Shown one piece after another: positions 18,116-27,100 of a stretch of DNA of 64,000 nucleotides. Under the pieces are notes generated by a model. The model worked only from the letters and a program-made list of their open reading frames with translations. It searched no databases and was not told where the DNA came from. The stretch covers positions 1 through 64,000 of the forward strand of contig JAGWBQ010000003.1 of NCBI GenBank assembly GCA_021295815.1. The letters run 5' to 3'. A program made the translations under genes and the position numbers. How positions within the stretch are numbered: the first letter of the stretch is position 1; each line of letters opens with the position of its first letter. The stretch comes from Gemmatimonadota bacterium. Lineage in GTDB: Bacteria > Gemmatimonadota > Gemmatimonadetes > Longimicrobiales > Gaopeijiaceae.

Positions 18116-18505
18116 CTAGCCGCGTTCCTCCTTCGTCTTGCACGTGATGCAGTACCGGGCGTGCGGCAGCGCCTCCAGCCTCGGATAGCCGACCTCTTTC
18201 CCGCAAGTGTGGCAGAGACCGAAGGTGTTCGGGCTCTCGCGCAGCCTGCGCAACGCGCCTTCGAGGCGGTAGAGGTAGCGCCCTTCCTTGGTCGCCATGA
18301 CCGCCGCCTTCTCCCGCTCCATGGCCTCGGTTCCCTGGTCCGCCATGTGATCGGTGTAGGTGGTCAGATCCGAATCGCCGGATTCGCGGTCGAGGCGGGC
18401 CGCCTGGTCGAAGAGTCCCAGCGCCCGCATCGCACGGGCCTGCTCGCCCAACAGCAGGTCCTTGATTGCGGCAAGCTGTTCCGGGGAGAGGGCCGAGGTG
18501 CTCAT
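18116..18505 (-). CDS. DksA/TraR-type C4 zinc-finger protein
   Basis: A 129-residue cytoplasmic protein. An N-terminal helical hairpin (about 5-90) precedes the C4 zinc finger CHTCGKEVGYPRLEA-CITC, spaced as in DksA/TraR proteins. DksA binds the RNA polymerase secondary channel and acts with ppGpp; shorter or variant members may have other targets. The ATG at 18505 begins MSTSALSPEQ; longer in-frame starts add unconserved basic sequence. The acidic tip is not obvious, so a classical DksA role is uncertain. It is followed by the YggX-like gene upstream on the same strand. Confidence 0.9.
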   Translation of the reverse strand: MSTSALSPEQLAAIKDLLLGEQARAMRALGLFDQAARLDRESGDSDLTTYTDHMADQGTEAMEREKAAVMATKEGRYLYRLEGALRRLRESPNTFGLCHTCGKEVGYPRLEALPHARYCITCKTKEERG

Positions 18506-18596
18506 ATTCGAAGCGGATGCTGGGCGGAGGAATGTGCTCGTGTGGGTGGCCGGCCGGCGGGACAGCCCGAAATCTAACCTTGCCGTCGCAGCGGGG

Positions 18597-18878
18597 CTAC
18601 CACTCGATGCTTCCTTTCTTCGAGGTGTCGATCTCTTCGCCGCCTCCGTCACCCAGGAGAACGTCCTCTATCTGACCGTAAAGGAAGTCGCGGGACTTGC
18701 GGTCCCGAGGGTCCAGCCCGTAGTGGTTGATGAGCAGGGTCTGATGCTCGAGCCATTCCTGCCAGCAGAGATGGCAGATCGAGCCCAGAATTCGGTCGCC
18801 GAGCTCGCTCCGGAAGGGCGGCTTGGGCAGCGCCGGATTTTCGGCGTTGCAGCGCCTGCACTCCACGCTGGCGGGCAT
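18597..18878 (-). CDS. YggX-like Fe(2+)-trafficking/oxidative-damage protection protein with two CxxC motifs
   Basis: A 93-residue protein. The core SELGDRI, CWQEWLEHQTLLIN, YGLDPRD and R-FL-GQ segments match the YggX family, which protects iron-sulfur proteins and carries labile iron. Unlike enterobacterial YggX it has two CxxC pairs, CRRC (residues 7-10) and CHLC (35-38), that could bind zinc or iron. It starts six bases before the end of the ornithine aminotransferase gene on the same strand, so the two may be co-transcribed. Cytoplasmic. Confidence 0.82.
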   Translation of the reverse strand: MPASVECRRCNAENPALPKPPFRSELGDRILGSICHLCWQEWLEHQTLLINHYGLDPRDRKSRDFLYGQIEDVLLGDGGGEEIDTSKKGSIEW

Positions 18879-18884
18879 CGGCGG

Positions 18885-20129
18885 CTACCTCAGAACCGCC
18901 TCGGCATGGCCGAGAGCGAACTCGAGAGCGTCCTGCGAGATGTTCAGGGGTGGCGCGAAGCGGATCACCTGCTGGTGAGTCTCCTTGGCCAAGACGCCCC
19001 GGTGCTGGAGGGCCTCGCAGAAGGGACGCGCCGTACCGCTCGACTCCTTGATGACGACGCCGATCATGAGTCCCCGGCCCCGGACCTCCTCGACGTGGGG
19101 CGAATCGATGGCTCTCAGCCGGTCCATGAACCAGTTGCCCAGGGCGTCGGAGCGTTCCGCCAGGTTTTCGTCGATTATGACCCGCAGGGAAGCGTCGGCG
19201 ACGGCTGCCCCGAGCGGATTGCCTCCGAAGGTGGAGCCGTGGTCGCCGGGTCGGAAGACATCCATGAATTCGACGTCGGCGATCGCGGCCGACACCGGAT
19301 AGACTCCGCCCCCAAGGGCCTTGCCCACGATGAGAACGTCGGGACGCACGTCCTCCCAGTCGCAGCAGAACATCCTACCGGTTCGCCCGAGGCCGGTCTG
19401 AATCTCGTCTGCCATGAACGCCACGTTGTGTCGGGTGCAGAGCGCTCGCGCCCGGGAGAGGTACCCGGCCGGAGGCACGACCACGCCGCCCTCCCCCTGG
19501 AGAGGTTCCACGAGGAAGCCGACCGTGTTCGGGGTGATGGCGCGCTCCAGAGCGTCTATGTCGCCGTAGGTCACCTCCCTGAAACCGGGCGTGAAGGGAC
19601 CGAAACCGGCGCGGTACTCCTCCTCCGAGGAGAAGCCCACGATCGTCGTGGTACGACCGTGGAAATTGTTCGAACAGACGATGATCTCAGCCCGGTCCGC
19701 CTCGACTCCCTTGACCTGGTACCCCCACTTGCGCACCATCTTGATCGCCGTCTCCACGGCCTCGGCGCCCGTGTTCATCGGCAACGAACGCTGGAAGCCG
19801 GTGACCTCGCAGAGCAGCTTGAGGAACGGGCCCATCCGGTCGTTGTGGAAAGCGCGCGAAGTGATGGTGAGCTCGTCGAGCTGGTCGCGAGCCGCCGCGA
19901 CGATCCTCGGATGCAGGTGACCCTGGTTCAGCGCGGAATAGGCGCTGAGCATGTCGAGGTATCGGTTGCCGTCGACGTCCCAGACCCACGAGCCTTCGCC
20001 GCGCTCGATGACGACCGGCAGAGGATGGTAGTTGTGCGCGCTGAAGCGGTCCACCTCGGCGAGAAAACCCGCGGTGCGCGAGGCGGGACGTGCGGAAGTG
20101 GCGGCGGACGGGGCGGCGGCGGTGGTCAT
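18885..20129 (-). CDS. rocD: Ornithine--oxo-acid aminotransferase
   Basis: PLP enzyme that converts ornithine and 2-oxoglutarate to glutamate-5-semialdehyde and glutamate, linking arginine and proline metabolism. The 414-residue protein has the class III aminotransferase pattern; the opening NYHPLPVVIERGEG and DVDGNRYLDMLSAYSALNQGH blocks are typical of ornithine aminotransferase rather than acetylornithine aminotransferase. PLP features include MNTGAEAVETAIK, NNFHGRT, VEPLQGEGG, ADEIQTGLGRTG and Lys270 in IVGKALGGG. A TTGACC element at about 20227 on the minus strand could be a -35, but no convincing -10 follows. Confidence 0.93.
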   Translation of the reverse strand: MTTAAAPSAATSARPASRTAGFLAEVDRFSAHNYHPLPVVIERGEGSWVWDVDGNRYLDMLSAYSALNQGHLHPRIVAAARDQLDELTITSRAFHNDRMGPFLKLLCEVTGFQRSLPMNTGAEAVETAIKMVRKWGYQVKGVEADRAEIIVCSNNFHGRTTTIVGFSSEEEYRAGFGPFTPGFREVTYGDIDALERAITPNTVGFLVEPLQGEGGVVVPPAGYLSRARALCTRHNVAFMADEIQTGLGRTGRMFCCDWEDVRPDVLIVGKALGGGVYPVSAAIADVEFMDVFRPGDHGSTFGGNPLGAAVADASLRVIIDENLAERSDALGNWFMDRLRAIDSPHVEEVRGRGLMIGVVIKESSGTARPFCEALQHRGVLAKETHQQVIRFAPPLNISQDALEFALGHAEAVLR

Positions 20130-20320
20130 CGGGCTGCGCTGGTGGCGGGAACGTCACCCGGGCGGAAGCCGGGTCTCTCCGAACGGAACGGTGAGGGGCG
20201 AAATGTCGTAGGGCGCCGCTGGAAGGTCAAGCCTCCCGTTGAATTTTTGTGCCCTACGTCGGGGGCTAGCCGGTTAGTCCCGTTCATCCGCGGTTTGGAG
20301 CGTGTGGAGCGCTCCGTCGT

Positions 20321-21310
20321 TCACGCCTTCCGTCCAGGATCGGACGTCGCCGTCGACCTCCCCCCCGCGCTTACCGCCGGCCTCTCGCTCTCGTCCACTT
20401 CCAGCCTGAAGATGTCGGGACGTCCGTAGTGGCCGGTGGCGTCGAAGTCGAACTTGGAGCGAGCCACGGCCGTCATGTCGATCTCGGCGGTCAGAATGCC
20501 TTCCTCGTCCCAGAGCGGGCCGGCGATCAGCTCGCCCAATGGACCGTAGATGGCCGAGCCACCGCGGCAGAGAACCTCGGGCCAGCCCTCGAGCTCCTCG
20601 GCGGTCTCCAGATCGTCCGGGTACATCTCCTTGGTCACGTACTGGTTGCTTCCCAGGACGAAGCAGCGGCCTTCGAGCGCTATGTGCCTGAGGGTGGCCT
20701 GCCAGCGTTCCCGGGAGTCCGCCGTGGGCGCCAGGTAGAGCTCCACGCCCTTGCCGTACATCGCCATGCGAGCGAGCGGCATGTAGTTCTCCCAACAGAT
20801 CAGCCCGCCCGCCCTGCCGAACGGAGCGTCGAAGGTGGTGAGCGTGCTGCCGTCCCCCTCTCCCCAGACGAGTCTCTCCGCGGCGGTGGGCTTTAGCTTG
20901 CGGTGCTTGCCCAGCAACGATCCGTCCGGGCCGAAGTACAGGAGGGTGCAGAAGAGCGTCCCTCGCCCGTGATCGCTGTCGCGTTCGATCACCCCCACCG
21001 CCAGATACGCCCCGGCGCCCGCAGCCACCTCGCCCAGGCGAGCGGTCTCGGGGCCGGGCACGGCGATCGCCGAAGCGTGGTAGCGGCCGAACATGCGCCT
21101 GCCCGCCTCGGTGCGCCCCCCCACCGAGGTGCCGAAGCGGAGCCCCCACGGATAACCTCCGACGAAGGCTTCGGGGAAGAGCACGAGCTCGGCACCCTCC
21201 GAAGCGGCCTTGGCGGTCAGACGAGAGACGCTGTCGAGCGCTCCAGGCGTGTCGAAAGGCGCGGCCGCGGCCTGCACCACGGATACCTGGGTCCGTCCGT
21301 CGGTCGTCAT
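20321..21310 (-). CDS. Nitrilase / carbon-nitrogen hydrolase
   Basis: Hydrolyses nitriles, or related C-N bonds, to carboxylic acids. The 329-residue protein has the nitrilase triad: Glu47 in LFPEAF, Lys138 in HRKLKPTAAERLVWGEGDG and Cys172 in GGLICWENYMP. The CWEN motif and the KPTAAERLVWG block point to true nitrilases rather than amidases or beta-ureidopropionases. The ATG at 21310 is chosen because the domain starts immediately (QVSVVQAAAAPFD). It stands between nrdJ and rocD without obvious coupling; the substrate is unknown. Cytoplasmic, normally a helical oligomer. Confidence 0.92.
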   Translation of the reverse strand: MTTDGRTQVSVVQAAAAPFDTPGALDSVSRLTAKAASEGAELVLFPEAFVGGYPWGLRFGTSVGGRTEAGRRMFGRYHASAIAVPGPETARLGEVAAGAGAYLAVGVIERDSDHGRGTLFCTLLYFGPDGSLLGKHRKLKPTAAERLVWGEGDGSTLTTFDAPFGRAGGLICWENYMPLARMAMYGKGVELYLAPTADSRERWQATLRHIALEGRCFVLGSNQYVTKEMYPDDLETAEELEGWPEVLCRGGSAIYGPLGELIAGPLWDEEGILTAEIDMTAVARSKFDFDATGHYGRPDIFRLEVDESERPAVSAGGRSTATSDPGRKA

Positions 21311-21323
21311 AGGTGCCGTGGTG

Positions 21324-23894
21324 TCAGGAGCAGTCAGAGTATCCGCAGATGTGGCAGGTCTTGCACCCCTCCACATAAGCCATCCGACCTGCCTTGCACT
21401 CCGGGCAGGTGCTGAGATCGAAGGCGGGACCGGCGCTGTCCCCGCCACCGGTGGCTGCGGTGGCGGTCGCGGTTTTCGATCCGCTCCACGCCGGAGCCTC
21501 GACCGTCAAGGGGAGCGACTCCTGCACGCCCTCTTTCTCGGCCAGGTAGGTGTCGATCGCCTGCCCCACGGCGTCCGGCACCGAAAGCACCTTGTTGGGA
21601 CCGAGCCCGACGGCGCGATCGCATGAGATGCCGCGCAACTGCTCCTTGACCTCGGTGAGGGGGATGCCCGACCGCAGAGCGAGAGACGCCAGCCGTCCGA
21701 CGGCCTCCGCGTCCGCCGTAGCGGCTCCGCCCGCCTTCCCGATCGTGCAGAAAACCTCGAACGGCCGACCCTCTTCGTCCTCGTTCACCGAGACGTAGAT
21801 GTCGCCCAGCGGGGAGTTCATCTTGACAGTGTAACCGTGGAGCACCTGAGGACGCACGCGCTTCCGGCGCCGCTTGCCGCGAGCCACGTCTTCCCTGGCG
21901 AGACGAGCCCGCAGAGCCTCGATCTCGATTTCCTTGTTGTGAAGTCGCTCTCGGGTGTCCGCGAGCGTGTTCTTAAGGGTTTCCCAAGCCTTCTCCTGAG
22001 CTGCGGCGGCATTCGCCGGCGGCTCCGCGTCGGCCTCCTTCTCGGACGGTTTCTTCGCCGCCGTCTCCGTCTTGCCGGTGCTCAGCACCTGAGCGTCCCG
22101 CGAGCCGTCCCTGTAGACCGTCACCCCCTTGCAGCCCAAGGAGTAAGCCAGGCTGTATATCTCGCGCACGTCCTTCTCGGCAGCCTCCCTGGGGAAGTTC
22201 GTGGTCTTCGAGATGGCCGAGTCGTTGTGCATCTGGAACGCCGCCTGCATGCGCACATGCCACTCCGGCGTGATGTCGTGCGCCGTGCGGAAGATTCTCT
22301 GCGTCTCCTCGGGGATCTCGTCGAAGTGAATGTGTCCCTCCTTGGCGACCCGGTCCATGAGCTCCTCCGTGAACCAGCCCTCGGCTTTGGCGCGAGCCAC
22401 GAAGTCGGGATTGACGTCGGGCATGAGCACGCCTGCCTGGTTGCGCATGAAGGCGACCGCGAAGAGCGGCTCGATGCCACCTGAACAGCCGGCGAAAATC
22501 GAAATGGTGCCGGTGGGCGCGATGGTGGTGAGGTTGCAGTTGCGCAGCCTGCGCTCGTCCCGGATGCGCCCGCCCGCCTGGTTGCGCGCGGCGTGGTCGT
22601 CGGGTCCCCAGACCGATTCCCGCCACGCGGGAAACACGCCTCTGCTCTCGGCCAGCTTCTCGGAAGAGACCCGGCTCTCCTCGTTCACGAACTCCATCAG
22701 CCGCTCGCCGAACGCCACTCCTTCCTCGGAATCGTAGGGAATGCCGAGACGCACGAGCATGTCGGCCCAGCCCATGACTCCGAGGCCGACCCGCCGGATC
22801 TCCTGGGAACGCTCGTGAATCTGAGGCAGCGGATAGCGGTTGGCGTCGATGACGTTGTCGAGGAATCTGATCGAGAGGTGCACGGTCCTCCTGAGGCCGT
22901 CCCAGTCCACCGTTCCGTCCTTGACGTAGGCGCCGACGTTGACGCTCCCCAAGTTGCATACGTCGTATGGGAGGAGAGGCTGCTCGCCGCACGGATTGGT
23001 CGCCTCGTAGCTGCCGAGAGCCGGCACCGGGTTGTGCTCATTGGCGCGGTCGATGAAGAAGGTGCCCGGCTCGCCGGTCCGCCAGGCGCTGTGCACGATC
23101 TCGTCGAAGATGGCGCGCGCCCGTTCCGTTCCGACGCAGGCACCCGTCGTCGGATCGACGAGCTCGTATTGCTCGTCCGCGGCCACCGCGGCCATGAACG
23201 CGTCGGTGATCGCCACCGAGATGTTGAAGTTCGTGATCTGCGAGGTGTCGTTCTTGCAGTTGATGAACTTGCGGATGTCGGGGTGATCCACGCGCAGGAT
23301 GCCCATGTTGGCGCCGCGGCGAGTGCCGCCCTGCTTGACCACGTCCGTGCTGGCGTCGTAGAGCCGCATGAAGGACACCGGCCCGGACGCGACGCCCATG
23401 GTGGAGCGCACCATCGAACCCTCTGGGCGCAGGCGAGAGAACGAGAATCCCGTCCCGCCACCCGACTGATGGACGAGCGCCATCGAGGTGAGCGTGTCGT
23501 AGATGCCGCCTTCGCCGGTGGAGAGCGCGTCGTCCACCGGGAGCACGAAACAGGCCGAGAGCTGGCCGAGAGGCCGGCCGGCGTTCATGAGCGTGGGCGA
23601 GTTGGGCTCGAAGGCTCCCGTGGTCATCAGACCGTAGAACTGCCGGGCCAGCTCCTCGACGGCGTCCGCGCTCGCTCCGTAGTCGGCGTCCACGTCGGCG
23701 ATCGTGCGGGCGATGCGCCAGAACATGGTCTCCGGTTCTTCCGTCGGTTCACCGTTCTCGTCCTTCTTGAGGTAGCGAAGAGCGAGCACGGTCCTGGCGT
23801 TTTCGTTGAAGCTCGCCTCAGGCAGGTCCGGCGGCGTCAGGTCGTTGAAGATCTCAATCTCTCTCGGGGGCCGGGGAGCGTGAGTCTTGATCAT
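21324..23894 (-). CDS. nrdJ: Vitamin B12-dependent (class II) ribonucleotide reductase
   Basis: Reduces ribonucleotides to deoxyribonucleotides with adenosylcobalamin. The 856-residue protein has the class II core: NSPTLMNAG, SACFVLPVDD, GGGTGFSFSRLRP, the active-site NPCGEQPLLPYDVCNLGS and NLTTIAPTGTIS. A charged linker, a TSCPD domain (about 690-780) and a C-terminal zinc-finger tail, CPECKAGRMAYVEGCKTC then CHICGYSDC, follow. These are typical of B12-type NrdJ. The ATG at 23894 has AGGAAG about nine bases upstream. Tandem NrdR boxes and a candidate promoter lie upstream. It is the only ribonucleotide reductase in the window. Confidence 0.97.
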   Translation of the reverse strand: MIKTHAPRPPREIEIFNDLTPPDLPEASFNENARTVLALRYLKKDENGEPTEEPETMFWRIARTIADVDADYGASADAVEELARQFYGLMTTGAFEPNSPTLMNAGRPLGQLSACFVLPVDDALSTGEGGIYDTLTSMALVHQSGGGTGFSFSRLRPEGSMVRSTMGVASGPVSFMRLYDASTDVVKQGGTRRGANMGILRVDHPDIRKFINCKNDTSQITNFNISVAITDAFMAAVAADEQYELVDPTTGACVGTERARAIFDEIVHSAWRTGEPGTFFIDRANEHNPVPALGSYEATNPCGEQPLLPYDVCNLGSVNVGAYVKDGTVDWDGLRRTVHLSIRFLDNVIDANRYPLPQIHERSQEIRRVGLGVMGWADMLVRLGIPYDSEEGVAFGERLMEFVNEESRVSSEKLAESRGVFPAWRESVWGPDDHAARNQAGGRIRDERRLRNCNLTTIAPTGTISIFAGCSGGIEPLFAVAFMRNQAGVLMPDVNPDFVARAKAEGWFTEELMDRVAKEGHIHFDEIPEETQRIFRTAHDITPEWHVRMQAAFQMHNDSAISKTTNFPREAAEKDVREIYSLAYSLGCKGVTVYRDGSRDAQVLSTGKTETAAKKPSEKEADAEPPANAAAAQEKAWETLKNTLADTRERLHNKEIEIEALRARLAREDVARGKRRRKRVRPQVLHGYTVKMNSPLGDIYVSVNEDEEGRPFEVFCTIGKAGGAATADAEAVGRLASLALRSGIPLTEVKEQLRGISCDRAVGLGPNKVLSVPDAVGQAIDTYLAEKEGVQESLPLTVEAPAWSGSKTATATAATGGGDSAGPAFDLSTCPECKAGRMAYVEGCKTCHICGYSDCS

Positions 23895-23905
23895 TCGGGC
23901 AGCTT

Positions 23906-23942
23906 CCTTTTTAAAAAGGTCGGGTCGGTGACGGATCACCGG
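23906..23942 (-). promoter_or_regulatory. nrdJ leader: palindrome over the ribosome-binding site, and hairpin
   Basis: A perfect 14-base palindrome CCTTTTTAAAAAGG (23906-23919) overlaps the AGGAAG ribosome-binding site of nrdJ. Next to it a stem CGGTGA/TCACCG with loop CGGA (23926-23941) can form in the leader transcript. Whether either affects translation is unknown. Confidence 0.5.
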
Positions 23943-23965
23943 GGTCGGCTTGGGATTGAAGAGGC

Positions 23966-23994
23966 AAGGTACTACATGTTGTAGGAAGGTGCAA
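23966..23994 (-). promoter_or_regulatory. Candidate nrdJ promoter
   Basis: On the minus strand TTGCAC (23994-23989, -35) and TACCTT (23971-23966, -10) are separated by exactly 17 bases. Transcription would begin near 23959 and give a leader of about 65 bases. The -10 is weak, but the NrdR boxes lie between and just upstream of the elements, which supports the call. Confidence 0.5.
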
Positions 23995-24015
23995 CCTGCA
24001 CACAACTTGTTGCGG
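23969..24015. promoter_or_regulatory. Tandem NrdR boxes upstream of nrdJ
   Basis: Two imperfect 16-base palindromes: GTACTACATGTTGTAG (23969-23984) and ACACAACTTGTTGCGG (24000-24015). Their 10-base cores CTACATGTTG and CAACTTGTTG match the NrdR core CWATATATWG at 8 and 7 positions, and core starts are 31 bases apart with a 15-base spacer. That is the spacing known for NrdR box pairs. NrdR represses ribonucleotide reductase genes in response to bound ATP/dATP. No nrdR gene is in the window. Confidence 0.78.
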
Positions 24016-24101
24016 GGGTCAACATCCGTCCGCGGTGGGCGGCGCCCTTCGGCTGCCCGGCCCCGTCTCCCTCGCGCTTGTGAACCGAACTCTGCGAACC
24101 G

Positions 24102-27100
24102 TCAGAACGGCAGACCCAGACGCACGTACCAGACGGGTCGAGCGTCGTCCAGCGGGAACGCGACGCCGCCTCGCACCCGGAGGGGGAAGCGGAAGAAGGT
24201 GAGAAGGTCTGCGGTGGCCTCCACACCGGCGGAGGCCATGGGATCGGGTCGCGAACCTGCAGCCGAGCTCCCGGCCCAGGCGTCGCCGGCGTCGAAAAAG
24301 ACCGATCCGAAAAAGCGGTCGAGATGGGCGGGCCACGGTCCCAGTCCCCGGTTGACGAGCGCGAGCGGGAAACGGTACTCGAACGAGACGGACCAGGCCC
24401 GGTCGCCCCCCCGCTCCCCTGCCTGGTAGCCGCGAACCGGCAGAAAGATCGAACTGCCTCCGAAGAGCCCTAGCCCGGAGAGATTCTCCGGAGAACCGGA
24501 AGCCCCGCCCACGTCGAAATAGCCACCGTGAGCACCTGGGCCTCGGGCGGCCGCGGCGCTGACCCTGGCGGCGACCGCGTGTTGCCCGTATCCCGCGCGG
24601 AAGAGCGGAGCGTGGAGCACGAACCTGGAGAGCAGATCCTGTGCGCTGCGATCAAGACCGGAGCCCGCAAGCGTGTCAGGAAGCGAGAGCTCCCGACGAT
24701 CTCGGGCTCTGATGTAGAACGAAGCTCCCTTGTGCGGCCCCATGTGGAACTCGGTGGAGCGGACGCTGCTGAAGAAGAAGCTCGCGGAGTAATCGAAGAG
24801 GTCGGTTCGGGGTCGGGTCAACCGGTAGCGAGTCGCCGGCTCGAGCTCGGAGTCGAGCAGCGTGAAGTCGTCGCGCGCCACACCGGCATCCAAACTAACG
24901 GCGGCGTAACTGCGCGCTCGCCGACGAACGAAGGTCGCCGAAGCCGCAGCTCTGCGCTCGCGCTCCAGCACGTAGAGGATGTCCGGCTCCGCCCCGTCCC
25001 GCCCGCCCGCCAGGCGAGCGCCGTCGTCGTCCCAGGACTGCGATACCGAGAGCCCCAGCGCCGGATTCCCGAGACCGTGAAAGCTGTAGGCGAGTCCCGC
25101 TTCCAAATTGCCGTCGGGGATGAAGACGCGCGCGCTCAGCGAGTAGGAGTGGCGTCCCACCAGGTCCCGCCCCGAAGTCGTGAGGCCGAAGGCCCGTCCG
25201 AGCAGCTCGCGGCGCGGCACCTCGGCCGTCGGGGTGGAGACCGCCGAGGTCACCACCGGCGAGCGCGTCTGCGGCTCCCAGTAAGTGGGCGCTAGCGTGG
25301 AAAGGCTCGAGTAGGGCCTGGACTCCGCCTGGACTCCGCCCGCCCCGAGACCGGAGGCCTCGCGCTCGTCCGGGTCGGCGGCCCCGGCAGCCACGCTCCT
25401 CGCCGGCAATCCGTCGCGCTCGGATTCGTGCGGGGGGGACGTCGCGACCGGCACCGCCGGAGCCGCCGGGAAATCGAAGGGCGTTCGCTCGATTTCCCAG
25501 CCGTCGGCGTGATAGGCGGAGAAGTAGAGCCACTCGCCGGCCGGGTCGAGAGCGGGATAGCCGGCTGCGGTGAGCAGATTCGTGAGCAGCTTCGATTCGC
25601 TTGTCCGCTCGCCGGCCGCGTCCCACTCCACACCCAGGACGTTGAAGGTGCCCGTACGATCGGACATCCACACCAGATAACGCCCGTCGGCGCTCCAGCG
25701 GGGGGCCAGGTCGAGCGCTCGGTCGGCGGTGACCGCCGCCGCTTCCCTGCCCTCCGAATCGAGAATGACGATGTCGCTGCGGGCGCCCGCGCGCCAGCGC
25801 GTAGCCGCTATCCACCGGCCGTCGTGAGAGACCGCCGGGTAGGCCCAGTGCTCGTCGGGCGAGGCAGGCACCAGCTCGCGCACCGCTCCGGTCTCCAGAT
25901 CCACGTGGACGAGGGAGCGGGTTCCGGCTCCTTCCCGTATCGCCACCGCGTGTCCCGCAGGAGTGGCCGAGGGCTGAGAGAGACGCGCGCCTTCGGTCAG
26001 CCTGCGGGTTCGGCCCGATGGGATCGACGCCAGGTAGAGGTCTCCGTAGAAGCTGTAGGCGCCCTCGAAGTCTTGCTGCGCGAAGAGAAGATGCCCGGAA
26101 GGCATGGGCGCGACCGGCCCTGTGTCGTTCACCCTGAAGAGACGTTCGCCGCCTGGAGGACCTTCACCCGAAACTCCTTCGGGGCGCATCCGAGCGACCG
26201 CCGGATCGGAGCGGCCGTCGGCGAGCGCGTAGTAGAGCTCGAGGCCGTCAGCCGAGAACACCGGGTACAGCGCCCGCCTGGCTCCGCGGGTGACGGGCTC
26301 GGGAACGGAGAGCGGCCCAAGCTCGCGAGCCCTCCCTTCGAACTCCTCCGCATCCGCGCGCACCGACTCCTCCCAGTCGTGCCAAGCCTGGCTGAGCGTG
26401 ATGCCGAATCCGTGCTTCGCGGCCGCGTTCAGGCGGAAAGGGACCCACTGCCCCGCCACGGCCTGGGCGAATGCGGCCAAGCCTTCGTCGCCGTAACGAT
26501 CGTGCATGTACTCGAAGAACTGCGATCCGTAGACATAGGGGCGCTGGCCGCCGGGCCAGACCGGCGAGTCGCCCTGTGCCTGGCCCAGCCCTTCAAAGGC
26601 GCCCTCGATCACCGCGGTACGCAGCACCGTATTGTGGAAGGTGCCGTGGACCCGACCGGCCCCGGTGAGCGCCGATTCGTACCAGGTCGCGATGCCCTCG
26701 ATTCCCCAGCGCGGCAGTCCGGAGCCCGGGAAGAACGGCCAGGCCGCGCCCACCCGCCCGAAGACCGCCCGCGCCGCCTTGCCGACCGGGTTGGCGGTGC
26801 GGTCGATGTGGAAGACATGGGCGAGCTCGTGGACTATCACGAGTCGGAGCCAGTCGTCGTAGTAGCCCAGGGTGGGGAGATCGACCGGGGGGCGGGCGTA
26901 GATGGTGATCCGATTGGAAGGAACGTACTGGGCGAAACCGTTCGAGTAGTCGGTATGGTCGGTGAGCAATATGTCGACCGTGCCTTCGGGCGCGGGCAGG
27001 AAGGTCTCTCCCAGCCGGCTTCTGGCCTCTTCCGCGTAAGCTCCGGCGCGTTGGGCCAGCTCGTCCATCCCGGCCGGGAAGGTGACGCGAAAGTGTTCGG

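Noticed and set aside
23895-24101. A cobalamin riboswitch upstream of the B12-dependent reductase
   Set aside because: No B12-box-like sequence or the expected multi-helix leader was found; the leader is only about 65 bases if the proposed promoter is right.
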